A model generated the notes under the pieces. That model saw only the letters and a program-made list of their open reading frames with translations. It did not search any database and was not told where the DNA came from. From an uncultured Sutterella sp. (GTDB taxonomy: Bacteria > Pseudomonadota > Gammaproteobacteria > Burkholderiales > Burkholderiaceae_F), in contig CASEFX010000009.1 of assembly GCA_949287305.1 (NCBI GenBank), positions 1-64,000 of the forward strand: a stretch of 64,000 nucleotides of DNA, written 5' to 3'. Shown here piece by piece: positions 43,703 to 52,935 of this stretch; positions within the stretch are counted from its first letter, which is position 1; every line of letters starts with the position of its first letter. A program made the position numbers and the translations under genes.

Positions 43703-45229
43703 ATGCCACGTTCGCAACTCGACATCGAAGTCATGCCGAACAGCAAGAAAGCATGGGCCTTGATCGCGGGTCCCGTGTTGGCCTTTCTTACGTATTGGCT
43801 CATGCCCGACCAGTTCGTCAACGCCTCGGGCGAGACGGTCGCCTTCGCGCACGCCGGCAAGGCCTGCGCCGCCGTGACGGTCCTCATGGCCGTCTGGTGG
43901 TTTACCGAAGCCCTCCCGATCGCCGTGACGGCCATGCTGCCGCTCGTGCTCTATCCGATTTTGGAAATCGCAACGGCGGGCGCAACGATGAAGCACTACG
44001 CCTCGGGAACGATCTTCCTCTTCCTCGGGGGCTTCCTCCTTGCCGCGGCCATTCACCGCTGGCGCCTCGACCGACGGATCGCGCTCTACACGATCTCGCT
44101 CTTCGGCACGAAGCCCAATCAGATGGTTCTCGGTCTGATGCTCTCGACCGCCTTCATCTCGGCCTGGGTGTCGAACACCGCCACGGCCGCCATGATGGTT
44201 CCGATCGCGATCGCCGTGATCGGCGTCGTGCGCTCGACGCAGAATTCCGAAACGCCCTCGAAGGACGAAAACAACTTCGCGATCGCGGTGCTCCTCGCGA
44301 TCGCCTACGCGGCCTCGATCGGCGGTCTTGCGACCCTCGTGGGTTCGCCCCCGAACGGCATCTTCGCGCGCTTCGTCGAAGACCGCTACGGCCAACCGGT
44401 GTCGTTCCTCGCGTGGATGCGCGTGTCGCTTCCGGTGACGCTCCTCCTGCTCCCGGCCACCTACTTCGTTCTCACGAAGCTCCTTTTCCGCACGAAGCTC
44501 ACGGGCATTCCGGGCGGCAAGGAATGGGTGAAGGGCGAAATCGCCAAGCTCGGCCCCATGTCGGCGGGTGAAAAGGTCGTCCTCACGGTCTTTGCCCTCG
44601 CGGCCCTTCTCTGGATGTGCGGTCCGCTCGTGCGCGGCTTTGAAATCGACGGCGTGCGTCCCTTCAAGGCCCTCTCCGACGAAGCGATTGCCATGGGCGC
44701 GGGTCTCCTTCTCTTCATGATCCCGATCGACATCAAGCGCGGCGTCCACGCCCTCGACTGGGATTCGACGAAGGACGTCGTCGCCTGGGACGTGCTCCTT
44801 CTTTTCGGAGGCGGCCTCACGATGGCTGCGGCGATTCAGGCGACGGGCCTGGCCGACCTCATCGGCGCGCAGGCTTCGGTCTTCGCGGGTGCGAGCCGCT
44901 TCTCGATGATGCTCGGCGTCTCGGCCCTGACGACCTTCGCCTCCGAAGTCACGTCGAACACGGCGCTTGCCGCGACCATCATGCCGCTCATCGCGGCGGT
45001 GTGCGACACGCTCAAGATCAGCGCGGAAGGTCCGCTCTTTGCGACCGTGATCGGCGCCTCGGCCGCCTTCATGATGCCGGTCGGCACGCCCCCGAACGCG
45101 ATCGTCTTCGGGACGGGCCGCCTCAAGATCGCGGACATGATCAAGGCGGGCTTCATCCTCAACATCTTCGCCATCTTCATCGGCGTGGGCTGCTCCTACT
45201 TCCTCGGAAACGGCATCCTCCCCGTCTGA
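43703..45229 (+). CDS. SLC13/DASS family sodium-coupled anion (dicarboxylate) transporter
   Basis: 508-residue membrane protein with many hydrophobic helices. Two SNT sodium-binding motifs, WVSNTATAAMMVPIAIAV and VTSNTALAATIMPLIAAV, each pair with a Pro-Gly hairpin: ATLVGSPPNGIF and MPVGTPPNAIVFGTG. This internal duplication is the hallmark of the VcINDY/CitT group, which imports succinate, fumarate, malate, citrate or sulphate. In this genome a C4-dicarboxylate is plausible, since fumarate-reductase-like proteins are encoded nearby. Strong ribosome site TAGGAG. Confidence 0.92.
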   Translation: MPRSQLDIEVMPNSKKAWALIAGPVLAFLTYWLMPDQFVNASGETVAFAHAGKACAAVTVLMAVWWFTEALPIAVTAMLPLVLYPILEIATAGATMKHYASGTIFLFLGGFLLAAAIHRWRLDRRIALYTISLFGTKPNQMVLGLMLSTAFISAWVSNTATAAMMVPIAIAVIGVVRSTQNSETPSKDENNFAIAVLLAIAYAASIGGLATLVGSPPNGIFARFVEDRYGQPVSFLAWMRVSLPVTLLLLPATYFVLTKLLFRTKLTGIPGGKEWVKGEIAKLGPMSAGEKVVLTVFALAALLWMCGPLVRGFEIDGVRPFKALSDEAIAMGAGLLLFMIPIDIKRGVHALDWDSTKDVVAWDVLLLFGGGLTMAAAIQATGLADLIGAQASVFAGASRFSMMLGVSALTTFASEVTSNTALAATIMPLIAAVCDTLKISAEGPLFATVIGASAAFMMPVGTPPNAIVFGTGRLKIADMIKAGFILNIFAIFIGVGCSYFLGNGILPV

Positions 45230-45251
45230 CCATAGGCGAAACCACTCTCCG

Positions 45252-45284
45252 ACGGGACGGCGTCTTCGGGCGCCGTCCCGTTTC
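45252..45284 (+). terminator. Terminator after the SLC13 carrier
   Basis: ACGGGACGGCG and CGCCGTCCCGT form a perfect 11-base-pair stem with loop TCTTCGGG, followed by TTTCG. Confidence 0.8.
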
Positions 45285-45361
45285 GCTTTCGGGTGTCGAC
45301 AGCCTGCCGCATCGCCCCGATGGGCTATCATTGAGACACTTTCTTATATGGGCACTTTCCA

Positions 45362-46192
45362 ATGGCCAAAATCACGATCAAAACGCCCGAAGACATCGAG
45401 GGTCTGCGCGTTGCCGGACGCCTCGCTTCGGAACTTCTCGACTACATCACGCCCTTTGTGAAGCCCGGCGTCACGACGGGCGAACTCGACGAACTCCTTC
45501 ACGACTACACCGTGAACGTGCAGCAGTGCATTCCGGCGTGCCTCGGCTATCAGCCGCCCGGCATGACGCCCTACCCGGCGACGAGCTGCATCTCGATCAA
45601 CCACGTCGTCTGCCACGGCATTCCTTCGAAGACGAAGAAACTGAAGCAGGGCGACATCGTCAACATCGACGTCACGAGCATCAAGAACGGCTACCACGGC
45701 GACACCTCCCGCATGTTCGTGGTCGGCAAGCCCACGATCGCCGGTCACCGCCTCGTCGAACTCGCCTTTGAAACGATGTGGGCCGGGATCGACGCCATCC
45801 GTCCGGGCGGACACTTCAACGACATCGGCGTCGCCTGCGAAGAGTTCGTGCGCAAGAACGGCGTCTCGGTCGTGCACGACTACGGCGGACACGGGATCGG
45901 GAAGAAATTCCACGAAGAACCCTTCGTCTATCACTACGACACGCACAAGCCCGGTCCCGAACTGCTCCCGGGCATGGTCTTCACGGTCGAACCCATGGTG
46001 AACGCCGGCCGCTACGGCGTCACGATGTTGGGCGACGGCTGGACCGTCGTGACGAAGGACCGGTCGCTTTCCGCCCAGTGGGAGCACATGGTCGTCGTCA
46101 CCGAAACGGGTTACGACGTCCTCACGGTGAGCGCAGGTACGCGCGAACCGCCCGCCTTCGTGAAGGGTTGGAAGAAGCCCGAAAATCTCTAA
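45362..46192 (+). CDS. map: Methionine aminopeptidase type I
   Basis: 276-residue metallopeptidase removing N-terminal Met from new proteins. Conserved segments: SINHVVCHGIPS, VNIDVTSIKNGYHGDTSRMF (two Asp ligands), GGHGIGKKFHEEP (His ligand) and VFTVEPM (Glu ligand), with the last Glu in SAQWEHMVVVTETG. It stands alone rather than upstream of rpsB, its place in some genomes. The ribosome site is weak. Confidence 0.97.
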   Translation: MAKITIKTPEDIEGLRVAGRLASELLDYITPFVKPGVTTGELDELLHDYTVNVQQCIPACLGYQPPGMTPYPATSCISINHVVCHGIPSKTKKLKQGDIVNIDVTSIKNGYHGDTSRMFVVGKPTIAGHRLVELAFETMWAGIDAIRPGGHFNDIGVACEEFVRKNGVSVVHDYGGHGIGKKFHEEPFVYHYDTHKPGPELLPGMVFTVEPMVNAGRYGVTMLGDGWTVVTKDRSLSAQWEHMVVVTETGYDVLTVSAGTREPPAFVKGWKKPENL

Positions 46193-46220
46193 CGGGAAAC
46201 CCGGTCAGATAATCCGCGGA

Positions 46221-46250
46221 GGGCTCCGATTCGTCGGGGCCCTTTGTTTT
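46221..46250 (+). terminator. Terminator after map
   Basis: GGGCTCCGA and TCGGGGCCC form a 9-base-pair stem (one G-U) with a TTCG loop, followed by TTTGTTTT. Confidence 0.85.
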
Positions 46251-46293
46251 CACGCACGGCAAAACCTCGTCTCCGACATTAGGAGACTTTCGA

Positions 46294-47106
46294 ATGGGCA
46301 TCGGAACGGACCGTTTCTATACTTTCGAACGATCATCTTTTTCCCTGACCTCTTCCGCCGCCATGCGTCAGATCTTTACGTCGCTTCCCTATGTACTCCC
46401 CGCCGATCCGCCCGAAATCGCCGCGCTCTATCGTGCGAAAGGTAGTGAGCGAGTCGTGAAAAAGGGCGAAACCCTGAAGCGAGGTGGAGAGGATGCGAAG
46501 CTTTTCTTTCTTACCGAAGGTCTTGCCGCCTACTTCATCGCCGAAGAACTGACGGGACGCCCCAAAGTGCTCGGGCTTCTTCCACCCGGACGAGCGGCTG
46601 GTGACCTCACGGCCGCGATCGAGAACCGCTGCAACGTGCACACGAAGATGATCACCGACGGGAAGGTGCTCGCTCTTCCCGCCTCGATTCTGACGGAAGC
46701 CATGCGAAGCGAAGGGGGCTTTGCGGAAGTGCTCGTTCGAAGCGTGATCGCCAAAGAGGAGTGCCACATCGAAGGCATGGTCGCAAACTTCACGCTCCCG
46801 CCCGAACAGCGTCTCAAAGTCTTCTTTCAGTCGGCGCTCACCCACGAGGGCGGATGCATCGCGGGAGAGGAGTGGTGGCGGTTTCCTTATCGGCTCTCCG
46901 CGGAACTCGTGGGCGAGGTCGTCAATCTCAACCGCGTGAGCGTCGCGAAGATTCTGAGCGCCTGGTTCCACGAGGGACTCGCCAAGCGCGAAGGAGCGGA
47001 CCTCTTCATGCGCCCCGCCCTCTTTGACGACGTCTACGACTGGCTCGCGAGAAACGACCGCGCCGCCAAGCCCGTCTGGCCGCAGCCTCCGAGAAACGAC
47101 GACTGA
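46294..47106 (+). CDS. Crp/Fnr-family transcriptional regulator
   Basis: 270 residues. An N-terminal cyclic-nucleotide-type beta barrel (GETLKRGGEDAKLFFLTEGLAAYFIAEEL, LLPPGRAAGDL) is followed by a dimerisation helix and a C-terminal winged helix (RLSAELVGEVVNLNRVSVAKILSAWFHEGLAKREG). The N-terminus has no cysteine cluster, so it is not an oxygen-sensing FNR. The effector is unknown. TTAGGAG supports the ATG at 46294, and an internal ATG at 46363 is possible. Convergent with a flavoprotein reductase gene, so control of that or of the divergent pair is plausible but unproven. Confidence 0.83.
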   Translation: MGIGTDRFYTFERSSFSLTSSAAMRQIFTSLPYVLPADPPEIAALYRAKGSERVVKKGETLKRGGEDAKLFFLTEGLAAYFIAEELTGRPKVLGLLPPGRAAGDLTAAIENRCNVHTKMITDGKVLALPASILTEAMRSEGGFAEVLVRSVIAKEECHIEGMVANFTLPPEQRLKVFFQSALTHEGGCIAGEEWWRFPYRLSAELVGEVVNLNRVSVAKILSAWFHEGLAKREGADLFMRPALFDDVYDWLARNDRAAKPVWPQPPRNDD

Positions 47107-47158
47107 CGGCACGAAAGAGGGCCGGCTCACAAGCAGTGAAACCGACCCTCTCGACAAT

Positions 47159-47185
47159 GTCGACCGGACGGAAAATCCGGTCGAC
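47159..47185. terminator. Hairpin between the Crp-family gene and the flavoprotein gene
   Basis: GTCGACCGGA and TCCGGTCGAC pair perfectly around a 7-base loop in the convergent gap. A second imperfect GAGGGCCGG/CCGACCCTC pairing lies just before it. No T run. Confidence 0.5.
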
Positions 47186-47195
47186 CGAGCGTCTA

Positions 47196-48692
47196 TTACT
47201 TCAGCGTCTTGATGTACTCTTCAGCCGAATCAACCGCGATGCGGCCCGAGTTCACCGCGAAGCCCACGGTCGAACCAGCCATCAGGAGGTCGTAGCTGTC
47301 GCCGTACATGCCGCCCACGTCGTTACCGGCAGCGAAGAGACCCGGAATCGGTTCTTCGTCGGGCGTCACGACTTCAAAGCGTTCGTTCGCCTTGATGCCG
47401 CCGAGCGTGCCGAGCGTGCTAGCGACGGACTTGATCGCGTAGAAGGGTCCCGTCTTGACTTCGCGCAGATACTGCGGATCCTTCGCGAATTCTTCGTCGT
47501 GACGGATGGCGCAGAAGCCGTTGTAGGCTTCGACCGTCTTCTTGAGCTTGTCGGCGTTCATGCCGGTCGCCTTGGCGAGACCGTCGAGCGTGTCGGCCTT
47601 GAAGGCCCAGCCGGCCTTGACGGCGGCGTCCCATTCCTTGTCGAAGTTCGTAAGCTTCGTGCCGACCGGAACCATGACGCCGACGCCGAGGTCAATGCCC
47701 GCGTCCTTCACCATGTGGTCGAGCGTGGCCTGGTCATAGACGACGAACATCGTGCCGCCGATGCGTTCGAGGGCGTTGCCCGCAAACGGCCATTCGAGCA
47801 TGATCTTTTCGTCGCAGAAGCGTTCGCCCTTCGGGGTGAGCCAGAGGTGCGGCTGCTTGGCGGTGGCGCTCACGTGGTTCGTCGTGCCCACGCCGCGCGG
47901 ACCCGGACGATAGGAAGCCTGCACTTCCGTGCCTTCCTTGCCGGCGCCCACGGCCCAGGCCATGCGGATGCCGTCGCCCGTCTTGCCCGTCTGCGCGAGA
48001 CCGTCGGCGTTCGGGAAGCGGAGGTATTCCTTGGCCATTTCCTTGTTGTCAAAGAACCCGCCAGTGGCGATGATCGTGGCCTTGGCGTGAATCGTAATCT
48101 TGTCGCCCGCCTTGTTCGTGGCTTCCACGCCCACGACGCGGCCGTTTTCCGTCAGAAGCTTTTCACCCCAGGTGTTGAGAAGAAGCTTCTGGCCCTTTTC
48201 CTTGTACTTCTGCTGGAAGAGGTTGATCCAACCCGCACCGCGGCCTTCATAAATGTGCCAGGTGTAGAGACCGTTCGGATAGTTCGAGAAGAGCTTTTCG
48301 AACTTCACGCCGTTCTTCATCATCCAGTCGATGGTATCGGCCGACTTGTTCACGAAGGCGCGCACCATCTTGGCGTTGCCGCGCCAGTGACCGTAATTCA
48401 TGATCTTCTGGAAGGCTTCGTCCTTCGTGAGGCCGTAGTTCCAGTCGCGCTGCATCTTGCTTTCGACGGCGAAGATGCCTTCGGAGAACTTGCCCGTGCC
48501 GCCCGGCATGGCGGCCTTTTCGAGCGTAATGACGTTGAAGTCCTTTTCGGCGGCGGCCCAGGCGGCGGCCGTACCCGAAGCGCCGGCACCGATCACGACG
48601 ATGTCGGTCTTGTATTCCTGGTCGGCGGCCCAGACGGGCGACATGGCGAGCGCCACGGCCGCGGCGGTCAGCGTGAGATGCATTTTGCTCAT
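47196..48692 (-). CDS. Exported FAD-dependent reductase (fumarate/urocanate reductase family), no FMN domain
   Basis: 498 residues. Sec signal MHLTLTAAAVALAMSPVWAA, then the FAD-binding start KTDIVVIGAGASGTAAAWAAAE and the fumarate reductase flavoprotein fold to the C-terminal PIPGLFAAGNDVGGMYGDSYDLLMAGSTVGFAVNSGRIAV. This group reduces enoates (fumarate, urocanate, cinnamate-type and others) in the periplasm. It lacks the N-terminal FMN-binding or haem domain that feeds electrons to FAD in most relatives, so a separate donor is needed. Divergent from the FMN-containing paralogue at 48991. Substrate unknown. Confidence 0.88.
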   Translation of the reverse strand: MSKMHLTLTAAAVALAMSPVWAADQEYKTDIVVIGAGASGTAAAWAAAEKDFNVITLEKAAMPGGTGKFSEGIFAVESKMQRDWNYGLTKDEAFQKIMNYGHWRGNAKMVRAFVNKSADTIDWMMKNGVKFEKLFSNYPNGLYTWHIYEGRGAGWINLFQQKYKEKGQKLLLNTWGEKLLTENGRVVGVEATNKAGDKITIHAKATIIATGGFFDNKEMAKEYLRFPNADGLAQTGKTGDGIRMAWAVGAGKEGTEVQASYRPGPRGVGTTNHVSATAKQPHLWLTPKGERFCDEKIMLEWPFAGNALERIGGTMFVVYDQATLDHMVKDAGIDLGVGVMVPVGTKLTNFDKEWDAAVKAGWAFKADTLDGLAKATGMNADKLKKTVEAYNGFCAIRHDEEFAKDPQYLREVKTGPFYAIKSVASTLGTLGGIKANERFEVVTPDEEPIPGLFAAGNDVGGMYGDSYDLLMAGSTVGFAVNSGRIAVDSAEEYIKTLK

Positions 48693-48766
48693 GGTTGACT
48701 CCTTTCGAAATTGAGAAGAGCGGTTTGGGTTCGATTGTGAGTATCAAACCCGTCGACCTTCCTGTC

Positions 48767-48782
48767 TGTAGTCGTGACTACA
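48767..48782. promoter_or_regulatory. Dyad between the two divergent flavoprotein genes
   Basis: TGTAGTC and GACTACA are exact complements separated by GT. The 16-base dyad lies in the 298-base gap between divergent starts, about 75 bases upstream of the leftward gene, and is a candidate operator. I see nothing else in the gap except the two ribosome sites. Confidence 0.4.
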
Positions 48783-48990
48783 CTCGCGGGTTTGTCCCGA
48801 TTTGCCGTAAAAACGGTGCAGGAATTCTTTTACATTCCGCGCTTTCCCTTGCGGATCCTTCCCCTCTCCTACTCCCCACACCCTATGCGTTTTCTTTTAG
48901 GGAAAAGTTCCGAAGCGCTTGAAAAAGGCGTTTTCTAGAATTTCTCCTGCACAAGGACACCCTGCACCATCCAATCAAAGGAGAAAGAAC

Positions 48991-50790
48991 ATGCGCATGG
49001 GAACCAAACGACTCGCCGCCCTGGCGGTATCCGCCGCCCTCTGCGGCAGCGCCTTCGCCGCCATGACCGACGGCACCTACACGGGTGAAGGCAAGGGCCG
49101 CAACGGCACGATCACGGTCGAAGTCACCGTCAAGGCCGGCAAGCTTGACGCCGTCAAGGTGGTGAAGCACACCGAAACGGTCGGCATCTCGGATGCCGCC
49201 GTCGCCGACTTCCCGAAGGCGATCGTCGCGGCGCAGAGCACCGCGGTTGATGCCGTGGCGGGCGCCACGATGACGTCCGAAGGCATCCGCGCCGCCGTCG
49301 CCCAGGCGATCCAGAAGGCGGGCGGTGATCCCGCCCAGTTCGCCACCGCGGTCGTGAAGAAGAAGGCCGCCAAGAAACTCGTCAAGGAAAACGCCGACAT
49401 CGTCGTGGTGGGCGCGGGCGGCTCGGGCATTTCCGCCGCCGTCAAGGCCGAAACCCTCGGCGCCAACGTCATCCTGATCGAAAAGATGCCGGTGATCGGC
49501 GGCGCCACGGCCCTGAACGCGGGCACGCTCATCGCCACGGGCTCGAAGTATCAGCGCGAAGTCATGAAGGAAACGAAGGACTCGCCCGAACTCGCCTACA
49601 AGGACATCTTCACGGTCGGCAAGAACCGCAACGATCCGACGCTCGTCAAGATGGTGACGGAACGCGTGGGCGGCGTCGTCGACTGGCTCATCTACGACAT
49701 GAAGGTCCCGTACGGCCCGGCCGCCACGCAGTATCCGGACCACTCCGCCAACCGTCAGCTCGGCGTGACGGGCCGTTCCGTCAACTACCTCAACCTCATG
49801 CGCGAGAAGTTCCTCGGCATGGGCGGGAAGCTCATGCTGCAGACCCGCGCGCAGGAACTCATCCGTGACGACGCCGGCAAGGTCGTCGGCGTTCGCGCGA
49901 CGGACAAGGACGGCAACACCGTCGAACTCTCCTCGAAGGCCGTCATTCTCGCCTCGGGCGGCTACGGCGCCGTGAAGTCGATGCTCCCGAAGGAAATGAG
50001 CAACTACGTCTTCTACGGTCTCGACAGCGAAACGGGCGACGGCTACAAGATGGCCACCGACATCGGCGCGGGCACGATCAACCTCGACCTCGTCAAGATG
50101 TATCCGCAGGGCGTGGAAACGGTTCCGGGCCACGGCCTCGCCGCTACGGCCTCTTCGACCGACACGATGAAGAAGTCGGGCGCCATCTATGTCAACAAGC
50201 TCGGCCAACGCTACGTCGACGAAAACGCTGCGCTCGGCGTCTTGACGGACATGACGGTCGCTCAGCCCGACCACATCGCCTACATCGTGATGGACGCGAA
50301 GGCTTGGAAGGAATACGTCCGGAAGTCGCTTGAAGACAAGCTCGTTCCGAACGAAGAAACGCTCATGACGTGGACGAAGATCGTCAACAACGGCCGTCCC
50401 GTGATGGCCGTCTCCGACAATCTCGCCGACGCCGCGAAGACGATGGGCGTGGATCCCGAAGGTCTTGCCAAGACCGTCGCCCACTGGAACGACATGGTGA
50501 AGGCGGGCAAAGACACGGACTTCAACCGCAAGATCACGGGCGGTTTGGGTGAAGGCCCCTACTACATCGTCGAACAGAAGGTCCGTTATCAGACGACCCT
50601 GGGCGGCCTCAAGGCCGATGCCGACCTGCGCATTCTCGACAAGGCCGGCAAACCCATCCCGGGTCTCTACGGTGCGGGTTGCGTCGTGGGCGGCGCCAAC
50701 GGTGCCGACAGCTTGACCGCAATGATGAACTCCTGGGCCATCGTCTCGGGCGTCGTCTCTGCGGAAAGCGCCGTGAAGTCGATCAAGTAA
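48991..50790 (+). CDS. Exported FMN- and FAD-containing reductase (urocanate/fumarate reductase family)
   Basis: 599 residues. Sec signal ending near SAFA (residue 23), then an FMN-binding domain (about 25-105) with the flavinylation motif DAVAGATMTS. Thr93 of GAT is the expected site of covalent FMN attachment by ApbE. The FAD/fumarate reductase domain begins at ADIVVVGAGGSGISAAVKAE (about 135) and ends with PIPGLYGAGCVVGGANGADSLTAMMNSWAIVSG. AAGGAGAAAG precedes the ATG at 48991, and a 24-residue extension upstream was rejected. It probably acts as a periplasmic terminal reductase for an unsaturated carboxylate. The identity of the substrate is open. Confidence 0.92.
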   Translation: MRMGTKRLAALAVSAALCGSAFAAMTDGTYTGEGKGRNGTITVEVTVKAGKLDAVKVVKHTETVGISDAAVADFPKAIVAAQSTAVDAVAGATMTSEGIRAAVAQAIQKAGGDPAQFATAVVKKKAAKKLVKENADIVVVGAGGSGISAAVKAETLGANVILIEKMPVIGGATALNAGTLIATGSKYQREVMKETKDSPELAYKDIFTVGKNRNDPTLVKMVTERVGGVVDWLIYDMKVPYGPAATQYPDHSANRQLGVTGRSVNYLNLMREKFLGMGGKLMLQTRAQELIRDDAGKVVGVRATDKDGNTVELSSKAVILASGGYGAVKSMLPKEMSNYVFYGLDSETGDGYKMATDIGAGTINLDLVKMYPQGVETVPGHGLAATASSTDTMKKSGAIYVNKLGQRYVDENAALGVLTDMTVAQPDHIAYIVMDAKAWKEYVRKSLEDKLVPNEETLMTWTKIVNNGRPVMAVSDNLADAAKTMGVDPEGLAKTVAHWNDMVKAGKDTDFNRKITGGLGEGPYYIVEQKVRYQTTLGGLKADADLRILDKAGKPIPGLYGAGCVVGGANGADSLTAMMNSWAIVSGVVSAESAVKSIK

Positions 50791-50814
50791 CCGACTGACC
50801 ATCGGTCACTTCTG

Positions 50815-50852
50815 AGAACCGCGTTCCCTCTTCGGAAGGGCGCGGTTCTTTC
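50815..50852 (+). terminator. Terminator after the FMN/FAD reductase
   Basis: AGAACCGCG and CGCGGTTCT form the outer stem, with CCCT/AGGG pairing inside, followed by TTTCG. Confidence 0.75.
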
Positions 50853-50955
50853 GTTTCGGTCGTTCGAAAACGAGGGGCTTCCCCTCAGGCGTTGAGACGG
50901 GAGGCTCCCCGTGCGAGAATGGACGGCAACGCATTGTCTTCCAGGGAGACCTTTC

Positions 50956-52110
50956 ATGACCTCGCTTCTCGGCCTCGCGCTCACCGACCCGAACATTCCG
51001 ACACCTTCCTTCGTAATCGAGGAGGCGCGCCTTGAAAAGAACCTTCGCCGCGCGCTCGACCAAGCCCGTCGGCTCGGCGTGACGCTTCGCCCGCACCTCA
51101 AGACCCACAAGTCGATCGGGATTGCGCTGCGCCAGATGGAGACGCCCAAAGGGCCCGCCAGCGTCTCGACGCTTCTCGAAGCCGAATACTTCTTCTCGCA
51201 CGGCGTCACGGATCTTCTCTACGCCGTCGGGATCGCGCCGCAGAAGCTTCCCCAAGTAGTTGCGCTTCGCGAACGCGGGTGCAACCTCAAGATCATTCTC
51301 GACAACGCCGCCGCGGCTGACGCCGTTTCGAACTTCTGTCGGGAACACGGCGTGTCGATTCCGGTCCTTCTCGAAGTCGACGTCGACGGCCACCGCTCGG
51401 GACTTGCCCCCGACTCTTCCGAATTGCTCACCGTGGCCGAACACCTGCAGACCGGCGCCCGCCTCGTCGGCGTACTCACGCATGCGGGCGCGAGCTACGA
51501 CGAACCCGACCTCGAACACGTCCGCAAAGCGGCCGAACGCGAGCGCGACGGGATCGTCCTCGCCGCCCAAAGACTGCGCGAAGCGGGTCACCAGATCGAG
51601 ATCGTGTCGGTGGGCTCCACGCCGACGGTTCTCATGGCCGAGGACGAAACGGGCGTCACCGAAGTGCGCTGCGGCGTCTATTCGCTCTTTGACCTCTTCA
51701 TGACGAACGTGGGCGTTGCGACGGTCGACGACATCGCGGGCTCAGTTCTAGCGACCGTGATCGGGCATCAGCCCGCCAAAGGCCAGGTGATCGTCGACGC
51801 CGGCTGGATGGCGATGTCGCGCGACCGCGGCACGGCGCGCCAGAAGCGCGACTACGGCTACGGACTCGTCTGCGGCGTCGACGGAACGCCCCTTCGCGGC
51901 GGCACCGTCCTCATGAAGGGTGCGAATCAGGAGCACGGCATCATCGAGGCTACCGAAGGTCCCGCGCTTCGCCCCGAAGACTTCCCCGTCGGCATGCGCC
52001 TTCGCATTCTCCCGAACCACGCCTGTCCCACGGCGGCGCCCTACGAGAAACTTTTGCTCGTGCGCGACGGAAAGATCATTGAAGAACTCCCGCACGTTCG
52101 GGGCTGGTAA
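50956..52110 (+). CDS. D-serine dehydratase/D-threonine aldolase-like PLP enzyme
   Basis: 384 residues of the fold-type III (alanine racemase-like) PLP family. The Schiff-base Lys is in RPHLKTHKS, and EVDVDGHRSGL, THAGASY and VSVGSTPT follow. The C-terminal NHACPTAAPYEKL carries the His and Cys that hold zinc in eukaryote-type D-serine dehydratases. It would convert D-serine or D-threonine-type substrates in the cytoplasm. GGGAGAC precedes the ATG at 50956. Single gene between two terminators. Confidence 0.86.
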   Translation: MTSLLGLALTDPNIPTPSFVIEEARLEKNLRRALDQARRLGVTLRPHLKTHKSIGIALRQMETPKGPASVSTLLEAEYFFSHGVTDLLYAVGIAPQKLPQVVALRERGCNLKIILDNAAAADAVSNFCREHGVSIPVLLEVDVDGHRSGLAPDSSELLTVAEHLQTGARLVGVLTHAGASYDEPDLEHVRKAAERERDGIVLAAQRLREAGHQIEIVSVGSTPTVLMAEDETGVTEVRCGVYSLFDLFMTNVGVATVDDIAGSVLATVIGHQPAKGQVIVDAGWMAMSRDRGTARQKRDYGYGLVCGVDGTPLRGGTVLMKGANQEHGIIEATEGPALRPEDFPVGMRLRILPNHACPTAAPYEKLLLVRDGKIIEELPHVRGW

Positions 52111-52116
52111 CAAGAA

Positions 52117-52152
52117 GAACGGCCGCTTCTCCTTTCTCCGAAGCGGCCGTTC
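52117..52152. terminator. Bidirectional terminator between the PLP enzyme and the ABC-2 permease genes
   Basis: GAACGGCCGCTT and AAGCGGCCGTTC form a perfect 12-base-pair stem in the convergent gap. Short T-rich stretches follow on both sides. Confidence 0.75.
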
Positions 52153-52176
52153 ACACTCTTTTCTCAATTTTTCGTC

Positions 52177-52935
52177 TCAGTGACGAGTCTTCCACCCGCG
52201 CGTCAAAAGCGTCACTGCGACCGCCGTGATGACCAAGGCCGTCAGGCCCGTCACCGCAAGGCTCGCCCAGGGATCCGTGTCGCCGTGCCCGAAAAAGCCC
52301 TGACGGAAGCCGTCGACGAGATAGAAGAAGGGGTTGAAGCGGCTGATTTCGCGCCAGACGGGCGGCAGCGAGTCGACCGAATAGAAGACGCCCGAGAGGA
52401 AGGTGAGCGGCATCACGACGAAATTCTGCACCGCCCCCATCTGGTCGTACTTTTCCGCCCAAAGGGCCGTGATGAGGCCGAGCGACGCCATGATCGCGGC
52501 GCCGAAGAAGGCGAACGCTATGAGAAGAAAGGGCTCCCGCACGGGCGGCATCGCCCACCAGGCACAGACAATGTAGAGGCCCGTCCCCACGAGGAAACTT
52601 CGCACGAAGCTCGCCCCGATGTAGGCGGCCGCCATCTGCGGGCCCGGGATCGCGGGCATCAGAACGAACACCAAATGTCCCGCGATCTTCGCCTGAATGA
52701 GGGACGAGGCCGTGTTCGCGAAGGCGTTCTGCAGGACCGACATCATGATGAGGCCCGGCACGATGAAGGCCGTGTAGCTTACGCCCTCATAGACGGGCAA
52801 ATGTTTGGAGAGCGCCTCGCCGAAGACGACGAGATAAAGAAACCCCGTCAGAACGGGCGCGAGGATCGTATGAAGTCCCACCTTCCAGAATCGGTGCACT
52901 TCTTTCCAAAAAAGCGTTCGAAAGGGAATCCACAT
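52177..52935 (-). CDS. ABC-2 type exporter permease
   Basis: 252 residues with about six membrane helices. FWKEVHRFWKVGLHTILAPVLTGFLYLVVFG and the late FLSGVFYSVDSLPPVWREISRFNPFFYLVDGFRQGFFG are typical of the NodJ/YadH-like ABC-2 family. The start ATG overlaps the ATPase stop (TGATG), so the two are co-translated. The true start is 52935, and a longer frame running into the ATPase gene is spurious. The exported substrate is unknown. Confidence 0.92.
   Translation of the reverse strand: MWIPFRTLFWKEVHRFWKVGLHTILAPVLTGFLYLVVFGEALSKHLPVYEGVSYTAFIVPGLIMMSVLQNAFANTASSLIQAKIAGHLVFVLMPAIPGPQMAAAYIGASFVRSFLVGTGLYIVCAWWAMPPVREPFLLIAFAFFGAAIMASLGLITALWAEKYDQMGAVQNFVVMPLTFLSGVFYSVDSLPPVWREISRFNPFFYLVDGFRQGFFGHGDTDPWASLAVTGLTALVITAVAVTLLTRGWKTRH

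Noticed and set aside
43636..44571. 311-codon frame overlapping the SLC13 carrier
   Set aside because: Out of frame with the clear membrane transporter. Arg/His/Gly-rich shadow with no hydrophobic segments.
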